Shown piece after piece: positions 7,197 through 14,983 of a stretch of 15,179 nt of DNA. Under the pieces are notes generated by a model. The model searched no databases. It had not been told where the DNA came from and saw only the letters and a program-made list of their open reading frames with translations. Each line of letters starts with the position of its first letter. The first letter of the stretch is position 1. Source of the stretch: Acidobacteriota bacterium (GTDB lineage Bacteria > Acidobacteriota > Terriglobia > Terriglobales > Acidobacteriaceae); assembly GCA_021778815.1 (NCBI GenBank), contig JAJYBW010000028.1, forward strand, positions 1-15,179, in the 5' to 3' direction. A program made the translations under genes and the position numbers.

Positions 7197-8683
7197 AGCG
7201 AATCGCCATCATTGGGGGCGGCATTGCCGGAGTTGCGGCCGCTTTTGAATTCATCCTGCAGCAGCGTGCGGGCGCAGACATTGAATTTGTTTTGTTTGAA
7301 GCGACGTCTCGATTGGGTGGCACAGTCGAAACCGTTCGACGTGATGGATTCGTCGTTGAATGCGGACCCGACAGTTGGGTGACCGAAAAGCCCTGGGCGC
7401 GCGAACTTGCGATTGAGCTGGACCTTGAAAGCGAGTTGGTTGCTTCCAATGATGAGAAGCGGAAAACATATATAGCCGAAGACAACGCCCTGATCGCCAT
7501 GCCGGACGGCATGCGTATGATGGTGCCGACGAAATGGGAGAGCGTTCTAAGTTCGCCGCTCTTCAGCGAGCAGGCGAAGCTGGCGTACCTCCGCGAACCA
7601 GAACTTGCGGAACAATTGAAAGCCAACGCGCTTGATGTTGGCGATGGTTATCGCGATGAATCGGTTCGCGATTTTGTTGGGCGGCATTTCGGTGAAGAAG
7701 TTGCCAGTACGATTGCCGCGCCCCTGCTTGCCGGAGTTTTCGGCGGAGACATTGCAAAGTTGAGTGTGCGAGCAGTCATGCCTACGTTCGTTGCACTTGA
7801 GCGAGAGCATGGCAGCCTCGTCTTTGGACTGCAGCAGCGGTTGCAAACGGGGAAGAAGTCCGCCCCCATTTTCACTTCGCTGAGGAGTGGACTGGGGGCG
7901 CTGATCACGGGGATAGAATCTCTTATTCCAGAGCGAAGTCTTCAGCGGAACGTTGCCGTGGAAGCGATCGAGCACAGCGCAGGAATGTGGCGGATTCACT
8001 GGACACATGGTGGAGTGACGCATCCATTTGAGGCAAGCTTTGATGCGGTTGTGGTTGCGACTCCGGCAGCAACCACAGCAAGGCTTTTGACGCCGGTCGA
8101 TAGCCGCATTGGAGAGTTTTTGCCGCAGCAATCCTCATCCGCGATTGTGGTGGCCCTGGGATTTGATGGGGACCAGGCGCGTTCGATGCGGATCCCTGCA
8201 GGATTCGGATTTCTGGTTCGGCAACACGAGCTGCCTCCGGATCAGGGTGGGGAGCTTGATGCCAATCTGGCCCCAGAAGTGGGCGATGATGCTGCGCAGC
8301 AAGCACTGCTCGCGTGCACTTTTCTCAATCAGAAATTTCCGCATACAGCGCCTGTCGGCGCAATATTGCTGCGCGCTTTCTTTGGAGGACCCTCCGCTCC
8401 AGACCTTCTGGCACACGATGATGCCACGTTGATTCGGCTGGCTAGAACGCTGTTGGAACGGTTCCTGGGCAAGCTGCCTGAGCCGTCGGTGGGGCTCGCT
8501 CGACGGTGGCCGACCTCACTCCCACTATATGAAGTAGGGCACCAAGAGCGAATAGCGGCACTAGATCTTCGCGTAGCCAAGCTCCCCAATCTTCGACTAA
8601 TCGGCAACGCGTATCGAGGAGTTGGACTCCCCGATTTGATTCGTTCCGGCAGGGCGGCTGCGCGGCAGATCGTCGCCGGGTGA
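7193..8683 (+). CDS. hemY: Oxygen-dependent protoporphyrinogen / coproporphyrinogen III oxidase (HemY/CgoX family)
   Basis: FAD-dependent enzyme of 496 aa that aromatises a porphyrinogen to a porphyrin, the step next to the ferrochelatase. The N-terminus has the dinucleotide-binding fold IAIIGGGIAGVAAAFEF (GxGxxG-like motif at 8-13), FEATSRLGGTVET near 35-47 and CGPDSW. The C-terminus has the family signature GNAYRGVGLPDLIRSGRAAA. The length is normal (about 450-480 plus). The ATG overlaps the hemH stop as ATGA, so hemE-hemH-hemY form one coupled operon in the same order as in Bacillus. That order hints at the coproporphyrin-dependent route, but a HemQ/ChdC gene is not in the window. The gene ends 68 bp from a convergent permease gene. 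Confidence 0.94.
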   Translation: MKRIAIIGGGIAGVAAAFEFILQQRAGADIEFVLFEATSRLGGTVETVRRDGFVVECGPDSWVTEKPWARELAIELDLESELVASNDEKRKTYIAEDNALIAMPDGMRMMVPTKWESVLSSPLFSEQAKLAYLREPELAEQLKANALDVGDGYRDESVRDFVGRHFGEEVASTIAAPLLAGVFGGDIAKLSVRAVMPTFVALEREHGSLVFGLQQRLQTGKKSAPIFTSLRSGLGALITGIESLIPERSLQRNVAVEAIEHSAGMWRIHWTHGGVTHPFEASFDAVVVATPAATTARLLTPVDSRIGEFLPQQSSSAIVVALGFDGDQARSMRIPAGFGFLVRQHELPPDQGGELDANLAPEVGDDAAQQALLACTFLNQKFPHTAPVGAILLRAFFGGPSAPDLLAHDDATLIRLARTLLERFLGKLPEPSVGLARRWPTSLPLYEVGHQERIAALDLRVAKLPNLRLIGNAYRGVGLPDLIRSGRAAARQIVAG

Positions 8684-8751
8684 GATGCTGCGCACATGTG
8701 CAATATCTTTCGGTTAAATCGGCAGCATTTGGTTCGCGGCGGTTAGCTCCG
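8684..8751. other. Convergent intergenic gap with weak dyad symmetry
   Basis: The 68 bases between the hemY stop and the permease stop contain ATGCTGC (8685-8691) and its reverse complement GCAGCAT (8722-8728). The 10-bp palindrome GCACATGTGC lies in the loop side at 8691-8700. It could form a cruciform-like bidirectional end structure, but there is no T-run, so I do not call a terminator. Confidence 0.25.
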
Positions 8752-10005
8752 TTACTCGTACTTGAGGGATTCGACGGGATCCATCTGGGCAGCGCGTGTG
8801 GCGGGCAATGTCCCGAAAAGAATTCCAACCAGCATCGCCGTTGATAAGGAAATGACGACGGACCAAGGCGAAATAGGAATCGTGTACGCGGGGAATATGA
8901 AACGGACAGATAGGGGAAGCGCCAGCCCTAGCAGGGTGCCGACAACGCCGCCGCTGAGCGAAATGAGGATGGCTTCGGCAAGAAATTGAAGTTGGATTTC
9001 TCGATATGTGGCGCCGACGGCTTTGCGAATTCCAATTTCACGTATGCGCGATCGGACCGTCGCTAGCATGATGTTCATAATGCCCACTCCGCTGACGGCC
9101 AGCGTGATCGCAGAAACCAACAGCAGGACGAGAGTCATGATGTCCGCGATGTGTGCCGCAGTTTCCACGAGTGCCGTGTATTCCACCACGTCGTAAACCG
9201 ACCCCGCGCGATGGCGAGACTGGATCACCGCTGCGATCTCATTCCGCGCCCGCGGCGTATCGCCAAAATTCCGAACGGAAAAAAATAATTGCTTTACGGC
9301 GTTGGTTCCCGTGAAATATCGCCCCACGGGGTAGGGAATCAGGATCGTCTGCTGTGCAATTTCCGACATTCCCCACGAGTTGACCTTTTCTTTGAAGACG
9401 CCAATGATCGTGAAGGGAATGCCTCGTATCGTAAACGTTCGATTGATGGCGCGATCCGCAGTGCCGAAGAGGTTCTCGGCAAACGGAACCGTAACCACCG
9501 CCACTTTGGCATGGCTAAGAGTATCCTCCTGATCGAAAAAACGGCCGTACAGAACTACAAGATTTCGCACATCCCTATATTGAGGAGAAACACCGAGAAT
9601 CAGGATGTCCTTCACTTTACCGTCTCCGAAGCTGATCGGGACCAGCATTTCCAGCATTGGTGAAGACCAAATGATGCCGGGAACCTGCTGGTCGACAGCA
9701 GTCAGATCCTCATAGGTAAGGGAATCCGGATTCATGCCGCCGCACTGACAGTCCGCAACAATCATGTTGGCGCCAATTCCCTGGATAAGATTGATGGCGT
9801 ACTGCCTGCCGGTCAGTCCAATGGTGGCAACAAGAATTACGGAGGCCGACCCCATGACCATTCCGAGGGCGGTCAATGCGAAGCGCACCTTGTTATTGCG
9901 AAAGCTATCGAAGGCGAGAGACAGAATCTCGCTGAGCACCATGGTTTTTTTGGCGCTGGCCAGCGTACGGGCAAAAGACGAAGTGTGTGTGTTGGCAGCA
10001 GCCAT
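8752..10005 (-). CDS. MacB/FtsX-type ABC transporter permease without ATPase domain
   Basis: A 417-aa inner-membrane protein of the MacB permease family. Four membrane segments are visible at about 43-65, 288-312, 345-370 and 380-402. Between the first two lies a large periplasmic MacB-core domain. After the second comes the coupling-helix motif SRIREIGIRKAVGAT. The C-terminus ATRAAQMDPVESLKYE is classic for the family. MacB itself carries a fused ATPase and many relatives have one next door; neither is seen here. Acidobacteria are known for orphan MacB-like permeases, though those are usually duplicated and twice this size. The periplasmic domain has a CxC pair (Cys 86, Cys 88). The substrate is unknown. 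The start at 10005 lacks a clear Shine-Dalgarno; ATG at 9942 (MVLSEIL) is a family-like alternative. Confidence 0.88.
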   Translation of the reverse strand: MAAANTHTSSFARTLASAKKTMVLSEILSLAFDSFRNNKVRFALTALGMVMGSASVILVATIGLTGRQYAINLIQGIGANMIVADCQCGGMNPDSLTYEDLTAVDQQVPGIIWSSPMLEMLVPISFGDGKVKDILILGVSPQYRDVRNLVVLYGRFFDQEDTLSHAKVAVVTVPFAENLFGTADRAINRTFTIRGIPFTIIGVFKEKVNSWGMSEIAQQTILIPYPVGRYFTGTNAVKQLFFSVRNFGDTPRARNEIAAVIQSRHRAGSVYDVVEYTALVETAAHIADIMTLVLLLVSAITLAVSGVGIMNIMLATVRSRIREIGIRKAVGATYREIQLQFLAEAILISLSGGVVGTLLGLALPLSVRFIFPAYTIPISPWSVVISLSTAMLVGILFGTLPATRAAQMDPVESLKYE

Positions 10006-10019
10006 GAGTGTAAATAAAG

Positions 10020-10403
10020 TTACAGGCGCCCTGACTCCAGCTGACAGCTACGCTGCAGCTTAGGCACCTCTCCAAGCATACCGCTTGAGATTGATTCGCA
10101 GCGGGTTCCGGACCCGTTGAAGTTCAGAAGCAGACGTGAAGTGGCGCTCTTGAAGGAACATCCGGAGGGGAATGTCAGCTTGGATGCCGGGTCACCTTTG
10201 CGATCCACAAGAAGTTTCCACCGTTGCTCGTTATAGCTGGAAGCCGGCCACCGGATAGCATCAAACAGTTTCGTCAAGTCGGAAGCCCTAATTGGACGGT
10301 TGGCGAAAGCTCTCGGACTCCAGCGCCGTAGTATTGTCTCGTCCAAGCCGGGAACGAAATCCGCATGTCTCAGCGTTTCAATGGCTTTCGGGCTGGTGAA
10401 CAT
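10020..10403 (-). pseudogene. Truncated nitroreductase-family remnant
   Basis: Starts normally: ATG at 10403-10401 with a strong Shine-Dalgarno (GGGAG, 7-base spacer). The first 73 residues or so look like the N-terminus of a nitroreductase-like FMN protein: ETILRRWSPRAFANRPI, then LFDAIRWPASSYNEQRWKLLV. After KGDP (near base 10187) the similarity stops, and a frame of about 55 unrelated residues runs to the stop at 10020. Full family members have about 190-200 residues, so most of the FMN-binding fold is missing. I find no continuation of the family in the other two frames before the permease gene, so this looks like a deletion or recombination scar rather than a simple frameshift. A short functional protein is unlikely but not excluded. 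Confidence 0.65.
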
Positions 10404-10514
10404 CGATCATCTCCCGCTCGATAAGATGATGGAGCGGGGTTTACCGCTTCAATTTAAGTGGACGATTCGTCGCTGCTCGTTCACCGAAGAGAGCTGGCAC
10501 CAATTACTATTTGC

Positions 10515-10544
10515 TTGCCAAAAGCGTGGCCGGATTGAAATTAT
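10515..10544 (+). promoter_or_regulatory. Possible sigma70 promoter of the metallopeptidase gene
   Basis: TTGCCA at 10515-10520 (five of six matches to the -35 consensus) and AATTAT at 10539-10544 (four of six) are separated by 18 bp. This would start transcription about 65 bases before the gene. It was judged by eye only, and no other pair in the 214-bp gap looks better. Confidence 0.35.
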
Positions 10545-10617
10545 CCTGTCCCCCGAACGAGAGAATCGCGCGTTCCGCTCGTGTCGCCGAGTAGCCAACT
10601 GACATCTCAAGGCTAGG

Positions 10618-11610
10618 GTGCCAATCGTGAAGGCTCAGCTCCTGCAAGCCTGTCTCTTCGGTTCAGTCTTATTTGCGTATATGTCCGCAGGTTGGGCGCG
10701 CCAAATTGACATGCCTCGCCCTTGGCATGGGCCTCCGTGGAGCAGCCCAGTTGCATCCTCGCAGATGATCCATGTTGGCGGAGCATCGATTCAGATAGAC
10801 TTTGCTCCCGGCTCCCTCGATGTACCGCAGAGGGATGTCGTCCAATGGATCGATACCGCTGCCCGCGCCGTTTCAAAATACTATGGCAAGTTTCCGGTGG
10901 CTCGTGCGCGGGTGCTTGTCGTGCCCATTGCGGACGAACGCGGAGTGCTGACTGGCACCACCTGGGGCGACGTCGATGGCTTCCCGGCATTCACAAGAAT
11001 GCGACTCGGCCAACACACGACCGAGCAGACCCTTGCGAGCGATTGGACAATGACGCACGAATTTGTGCATACCGCCCTGCCCTCGCTTTCCCCGGATCAT
11101 CATTGGCTGGAAGAGGGGCTGGCAACGTATGTGGAACCCATCGCGCGAGCGCAGATCGGTACTTTGTCTCCCGAGCAGGTTTGGGGAGGAATGGTGCGTG
11201 ACATGGGGAAGGGCGAACCGCAACCCGGTGAAGATGGATTAGATCAGACGCATACCTGGGCGAATACTTATTGGGCGGGCGCACTATTCTGCCTGATGGC
11301 AGATGTGTCCATACGTGAGAAGACCGCGAATGGAAAAGGGTTGCAAGATGCGTTGCGCGGGATCCTCACCGCAGGCGGATCGATTGATGACGACTGGACC
11401 ATCTCTAAGGTGCTGGATGTAGGAGATCGAGCCACTGGCACGGCTGTGTTAGCTGACCTCTACAAGAAAATGGGAAATACATCCTATGCTCCGATCGATT
11501 TGGACCTGATGTGGCAGCGGCTCGGTATCCACTCCGGCGGCGGCAAAATCAAGTTCGATGACCATGCTCCATGGGCCGATCTGCGCAAAGCGATTACGAC
11601 TGCCCGCTGA
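10618..11610 (+). CDS. Secreted zinc metallopeptidase-like protein (gluzincin, HExxH...E)
   Basis: A 330-aa protein with an N-terminal hydrophobic segment (about residues 6-27, LFGSVLFAYMSAGWA) that looks like a Sec signal peptide cut after GWA. The catalytic signature is MTHEFVH at 145-151 (zinc ligands His 147 and His 151, catalytic Glu 148), followed by HHWLEEGLATYVE with Glu 166 as probable third ligand. The 14-residue spacing to that Glu is shorter than in M1 aminopeptidases but suits the MA clan in general. Substrate and biological role are unknown; action in the periplasm or outside is inferred. The first possible start is GTG at 10618. GTG at 10627, preceded by AGGGTG at a 6-base spacing, is an equally good start. 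It is monocistronic, closed by a terminator at 11635-11656. Confidence 0.8.
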   Translation: MPIVKAQLLQACLFGSVLFAYMSAGWARQIDMPRPWHGPPWSSPVASSQMIHVGGASIQIDFAPGSLDVPQRDVVQWIDTAARAVSKYYGKFPVARARVLVVPIADERGVLTGTTWGDVDGFPAFTRMRLGQHTTEQTLASDWTMTHEFVHTALPSLSPDHHWLEEGLATYVEPIARAQIGTLSPEQVWGGMVRDMGKGEPQPGEDGLDQTHTWANTYWAGALFCLMADVSIREKTANGKGLQDALRGILTAGGSIDDDWTISKVLDVGDRATGTAVLADLYKKMGNTSYAPIDLDLMWQRLGIHSGGGKIKFDDHAPWADLRKAITTAR

Positions 11611-11634
11611 AGGCCGGGAGATCGGCGGAAGCGC

Positions 11635-11656
11635 CTCTGAACTTTTCAGAGTTTTT
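11635..11656 (+). terminator. Intrinsic terminator after the metallopeptidase gene
   Basis: CTCTGAA (11635-11641) pairs with TTCAGAG (11645-11651) around CTT and is followed directly by TTTTT (11652-11656). It lies 25 bases past the stop codon. Stem and T-run are both present, though the stem is A/T-rich and short. Confidence 0.75.
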
Positions 11657-11866
11657 CACTTTGAGAGGTGCATCCCTCTCGAGCCCACTGAGGATGTTTG
11701 CGTCACTGCCGTTGCTGTTGTGTCTGGAGCACAATGACAGCGCCAATCCGAATGTCGCTCGTTCTGCTGACTGGTTGAGCCGACGATTGCTTCGATCAGA
11801 GAGTGCCGTCACTTGCGTAACTGATCAGCGTGGCACGGGATGCCTGCAGTTACTCCGCCCATCTGC

Positions 11867-11875
11867 TGGTAGAAT
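11867..11875 (+). promoter_or_regulatory. Extended -10 promoter element for the rraA-like gene
   Basis: TGGTAGAAT combines an extended -10 TG with TAGAAT (five of six matches), 27 bases before the ATG. The -35 region at 17 bp upstream (CAGTTA) is poor, as is usual for extended -10 promoters. The preceding 200 bases after the terminator hold no gene that I can support. Confidence 0.45.
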
Positions 11876-11901
11876 GCACACAACACTGAGGGGCTTCACT
11901 C

Positions 11902-12687
11902 ATGCGGCCTATATATTCTTCTCAATCGCGTTCGCTGGTGCGGACTGTTTCCTCCGTAGTTCTGGCTGCTGTATTGGCACTTACAATTTCGAAAATCGTG
12001 CGGGCCGATACCCCCATGACGGAAGCGGCGTATGCTGCGGATCCGGCGGCGATGATGAATGCCTATCGCCATGTGGAGGCGGCCTCTGTATCCGACGCCA
12101 TTGAGCAGCTATTGCACGAGAAGCGATACATGTCACATCACATGCAATCTATTTTCCCCACTAAATTTGCAGGTCCGGCGCTGACGGTCACACTGGTGAA
12201 AGAGGAGAACCATGATCCTGATTCACTCTCAGGGATGCTGAAGGCAATTGACTCCGGGGGGCCTGGCTCTGTCTTTGTGATGACAGTCCAAGACGGCGCG
12301 GATATTGCTGGGATGGGCGGTCTAATGGGTACAGCCATGCTTGCGCGAAACTTTTCTGGTGCTGTAATTGACGGTGGCGTGCGCGACCTGCCGCAGCTGA
12401 AGAAAATTGGTTTTCCTGTTTATGCGCTCGGACCGGTGCCGTCTACTTCTGTCGGGCATTACCGCTTTGCCGGTATGAATGTTCCCGTCGTCTGTGATGG
12501 CGTACCGGTGGCTCCGGGCGACATCATAGTGGCTGATCAGGACGGTGTTGTCGTAGTTCCTCGAGACAATGCTGCCGATGTGCTGGTCCTAGCGCAAAAG
12601 CTAGACTACAGCGAACACTCCATGTATCCATATATTGAGAAATTTCACTCTATCGAAGAGGCGGTCAAGCGGTTTGGGCGACTCTAA
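11902..12687 (+). CDS. Exported RraA-like protein (HMG/CHA aldolase fold)
   Basis: A 261-aa protein whose residues about 45-235 match the RraA / 4-hydroxy-4-methyl-2-oxoglutarate aldolase family. Visible marks are GGLMGTAMLARNFSGAVIDG, then GVRDLPQL (the Arg 161-Asp 162 pair corresponds to the Mg2+/substrate site of the aldolases) and PGDIIVADQDGVVVVP. Family members split or decarboxylate oxo-acids such as HMG or oxaloacetate; the E. coli namesake instead inhibits RNase E. Unlike them this protein begins with a basic stretch and a hydrophobic core (about 14-35, ending in VRADTP), a probable Sec signal peptide or membrane anchor, so it should act in the periplasm. GAGGGG eight bases before the ATG supports the start. 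The exact substrate is unknown. It is followed by ridA-like and MFS genes on the same strand. Confidence 0.85.
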   Translation: MRPIYSSQSRSLVRTVSSVVLAAVLALTISKIVRADTPMTEAAYAADPAAMMNAYRHVEAASVSDAIEQLLHEKRYMSHHMQSIFPTKFAGPALTVTLVKEENHDPDSLSGMLKAIDSGGPGSVFVMTVQDGADIAGMGGLMGTAMLARNFSGAVIDGGVRDLPQLKKIGFPVYALGPVPSTSVGHYRFAGMNVPVVCDGVPVAPGDIIVADQDGVVVVPRDNAADVLVLAQKLDYSEHSMYPYIEKFHSIEEAVKRFGRL

Positions 12688-12716
12688 TACGCAACGCACT
12701 GATCGTATCGCCGGTG

Positions 12717-12743
12717 TGTAGGTGCCTAAAAAAGAGACCTACA
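12717..12743 (+). other. RNA hairpin between the rraA-like and ridA-like genes
   Basis: TGTAGGT (12717-12723) and ACCTACA (12737-12743) are exact complements around a 13-base loop that includes AAAAAA. No T-run follows, so it is more likely an mRNA processing or stability element, or chance, than a terminator. Confidence 0.3.
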
Positions 12744-12794
12744 TTCACTAATTGGATTAAGCCATTACACATCACCCACAGGAGAATACGTCCA

Positions 12795-13268
12795 ATGAAA
12801 GAACCATCCAGAAGATCCCTGCTCAAGAATGCGGCCACCGTTGCCGCAGCGGTAACGGGTGGCGCAATGCTGACCAACACGGCGGCAGCGCAAACGACGG
12901 AGAAACCCGAGAAGAAGAGCTATCCTGCGCCACAACCCGGCAAGAAACAGCTCTTTTCGAGCGCCGTTTCCTACGGTAATTTGCTCTTCCTTTCCGGAGT
13001 GGGTGCACATTTTAAAGGCACGATTGAAGAGCACACGCAGCATGTCCTCGACGAACTGCAGAAGAACCTTGCCAGCGCCGGATCCTCGATGGAGAAGGTG
13101 CTGAAGGTGAATGTGTACCTGAACGACCTGAAGGACTATGACGCGATGAACAAGGTCTACCATGACGCACCTTGGGGTAGCATTCCGCCGGTAAGGACGA
13201 CGGTCGCTCCCGCTGGAGGTATCCCGGGCAATTCACTGGTTGAGATCGATATGATTGCCTATATCTAA
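12795..13268 (+). CDS. Tat-exported RidA (YjgF/YER057c/UK114) family protein
   Basis: A 157-aa protein. RidA family members hydrolyse reactive enamines/imines released by PLP enzymes to 2-oxo acids plus ammonia. The RidA domain covers residues about 52-157: LLFLSGVGAH, then HVLDELQKNLASAGSSMEKV, then PPVRTTVAP and SLVEIDMIAYI. Arg 134 sits at the catalytic arginine position and Glu 150 at the conserved glutamate position, so activity is plausible. The N-terminus is a twin-arginine signal (SRRSLLKNAATVAAAVTGG, cleavage likely after AAA near 30-32). I start at the ATG at 12795, with AGGAGA nine bases ahead; the frame opens at 12714 but those codons lack family or signal character. RidA proteins are usually cytoplasmic, so export is the odd feature. 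Confidence 0.88.
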   Translation: MKEPSRRSLLKNAATVAAAVTGGAMLTNTAAAQTTEKPEKKSYPAPQPGKKQLFSSAVSYGNLLFLSGVGAHFKGTIEEHTQHVLDELQKNLASAGSSMEKVLKVNVYLNDLKDYDAMNKVYHDAPWGSIPPVRTTVAPAGGIPGNSLVEIDMIAYI

Positions 13269-13334
13269 CTCTAGTTGCGCTTGGAACTGCGTCAGGAAAG
13301 AAGGAGGCATCGGGCCTCCGTTAATGGCCGCGGG

Positions 13335-13350
13335 TTGTCCTTATGGACAA
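13335..13350. promoter_or_regulatory. Inverted repeat upstream of the MFS gene
   Basis: TTGTCC-TTAT-GGACAA is a perfect 6 + 4 + 6 inverted repeat, 120 bp before the transporter start, followed directly by TTGACC, a possible -35 element without a good -10. It may be an operator or a small hairpin. A second dyad, GGAGGC/GCCTCC (13303-13319), lies just upstream, so the gap may separate the ridA-like transcript from the transporter. Confidence 0.3.
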
Positions 13351-13469
13351 TTGACCTACTAATGGTTCTGAAAAATTAGGACGCCTGGGGGTGTTCTGGT
13401 TCGACCAACCGGTTCCGTTCCTGTCCCCTCGCGTGCGACCACATGTTTGTAGGGTGGAGTAGTTGCCAG

Positions 13470-14765
13470 ATGTCAAAAGTGAAAGGTATACGACTCCGCT
13501 ACATCCTGGCGTTCTGGCTATTTATATTGAGCGCGGTCGCATTCTTAGACCGCACAAATATATCGATCGCTGGACTGGAGATTAGCCAGGAATACGGATT
13601 AGGGAACCAGCGGCTGGGATGGATCTTTAGTTCGTTTCTGATTGGCTATGCCGTATTTCAATTGCCGGCAGGATGGTTGTCGTCGCGATTCGGACCGCGT
13701 CGAGTGTTGACCTTGGGAGTGCTGTTATGGGGAGCAATGACGGCACTGACCGCGATGCTGCCAACGACAATCGAGCATGCGGTGCTGCTATTAATTGGGG
13801 TGCGTTTTGTGCTGGGGGCAGGAGAGTCGGTCATTTATCCGGCAGCCAACCAATTTGTGGCGCGATGGGTGCCGCTGCAGGAGCGCGGCGTAATTAATGG
13901 ACTGATTTTTGCTGGCGTGGGGGCCGGCAGTGGACTTACCCCGCCAATGCTGACCTGGCTGATCAGCCACCATGGCTGGCGATCCGCATTCTGGTTCAGT
14001 GCCACAGTGGGTTTTATTGCAGCAATCGTGTGGTGGCTGATTGCCCGTGATACTCCGGAGGAACATCCGGCCGTGCAGCTGGCGGAGTTGCTGGAGATCC
14101 AAAAAGGCCTGAACGTTCGGAATGCTGTCAGTGAAAGTGAGAAGCCAGCCATCCGCTGGCGAGCAATTTTCCATCGGCGCGACCTGCTGGTGTTGATGAT
14201 GAGCTACTTCAGCTTTGGTTATATCGCATGGATATATTTCAGCTGGTTTTTTCTATACATGGCGCAGGTGCGGGGATTTGATCTTCGATCCAGTGCGCGT
14301 TACGCGATGCTGCCGTTTCTGTCGATGACTGTGTGCTGTCTTGCCGGAGGAGTTCTGAGCGACAGGTTGACCCAGCGGTATGGGTTGCGAGTTGGTCGCT
14401 GTCTTCTGGCGTCATCGGCGATGGTAGTTACGGCGCTGTTCCTGGTGATCGGGTCACAAACGGAGAGACCACAGCTGGCCGGTTTGATTCTCGCCGGAGG
14501 AGCAGGCGTGCTCTATATTTCGCAGAGCTCATTCTGGTCCGTTTCTGCAGATATCGCTGGAGATAATTCCGGCATCTTCTCGAGCATCATGAATATGGGT
14601 GGCCAGATCGGCGGAGCCGTCACGGCATCGCTGACTCCCTGGATAGCGCTGCGTTATGGATGGACGACCTCTTTTGCCATTGCCGCCTCGCTCGCACTTG
14701 TCAGCGCTGCTGGCTGGCTGACGGTGCACCCGGAGCGTCCTCTTGACGGGAAACCCGCAATTTAG
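13470..14765 (+). CDS. MFS transporter, anion:cation symporter (ACS)-like family
   Basis: A 431-aa inner-membrane protein with the 12-helix layout of the major facilitator superfamily. The first helix ends in AFLDRTNISIAGLEI, which matches the DRxNIS motif of the ACS group (hexuronate, D-galactonate, phthalate and tartrate importers). The loop between helices 2 and 3 reads GWLSSRFGPRRVL, the MFS motif A. A cytoplasmic loop sits near 185-225, followed by the second six helices. ACS members import organic anions with protons; the actual substrate is unknown. The frame begins at 13443, but ATG at 13470 is better placed behind GGTGGAG and gives MSKVKGIRLRY, a normal basic N-terminus. Position after the rraA-like and ridA-like genes suggests uptake of the product or substrate of those exported enzymes. 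Confidence 0.9.
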   Translation: MSKVKGIRLRYILAFWLFILSAVAFLDRTNISIAGLEISQEYGLGNQRLGWIFSSFLIGYAVFQLPAGWLSSRFGPRRVLTLGVLLWGAMTALTAMLPTTIEHAVLLLIGVRFVLGAGESVIYPAANQFVARWVPLQERGVINGLIFAGVGAGSGLTPPMLTWLISHHGWRSAFWFSATVGFIAAIVWWLIARDTPEEHPAVQLAELLEIQKGLNVRNAVSESEKPAIRWRAIFHRRDLLVLMMSYFSFGYIAWIYFSWFFLYMAQVRGFDLRSSARYAMLPFLSMTVCCLAGGVLSDRLTQRYGLRVGRCLLASSAMVVTALFLVIGSQTERPQLAGLILAGGAGVLYISQSSFWSVSADIAGDNSGIFSSIMNMGGQIGGAVTASLTPWIALRYGWTTSFAIAASLALVSAAGWLTVHPERPLDGKPAI

Positions 14766-14814
14766 GCCAACGGCATTTCGCAAAGCTTTGGATCATGTTT
14801 TCTTAAGTTATGGC

Positions 14815-14844
14815 TTGTTTCAACATGTTACCTTTATGTATATT
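14815..14844 (+). promoter_or_regulatory. Possible promoter ahead of the last gene
   Basis: TTGTTT (14815-14820) and TATATT (14839-14844, five of six matches to the -10) are 18 bp apart in an A/T-rich patch after the MFS gene. If used, it gives a leader of about 210 bases that includes the 24-codon ORF at 14984. Confidence 0.4.
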
Positions 14845-14983
14845 TAGGGGCATCGCAAAGGGAAGAAGTGAGTGTGTTCGGGTTCCAACTCAAGGCCCTC
14901 ATTCGAGAGGGTTCTGCCAGGTTCACTAAGAATGCACGCCGCCCATTGAGAGCCACTTCACGACAACTATGGAGAGACTCACC

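Noticed and set aside
6616..7626. 336-codon open frame on the minus strand
   Set aside because: It lies fully antisense to hemH and hemY, which have clear family motifs. Its product is Ser/Arg-rich with no recognisable domain, as expected of a shadow frame.
7547..8131. 194-codon open frame on the minus strand
   Set aside because: Antisense to hemY, composition Arg/Cys/His-rich, and no domain seen.
9954..9965. 12-bp palindrome CGCTGGCCAGCG near the start of the permease gene
   Set aside because: Inside the coding frame if the 10005 start is right, and short GC-rich palindromes occur by chance; no regulator to connect with it.
10300..10602. 100-codon plus-strand frame between the nitroreductase remnant and the metallopeptidase
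   Set aside because: Partly antisense to the remnant, with no ribosome-binding site or family resemblance; the gap is better read as two divergent upstream regions.
11571..12104. 177-codon plus-strand frame spanning the gap before the rraA-like gene
   Set aside because: It overlaps the metallopeptidase end, the terminator and the rraA-like signal peptide region in another frame, and its product is Ser/Cys-rich without family features.
14896..14911. CCCTC/GAGGG hairpin after the MFS gene
   Set aside because: Five-base stem with no T-run, 130 bases past the stop codon; not convincing as a terminator.
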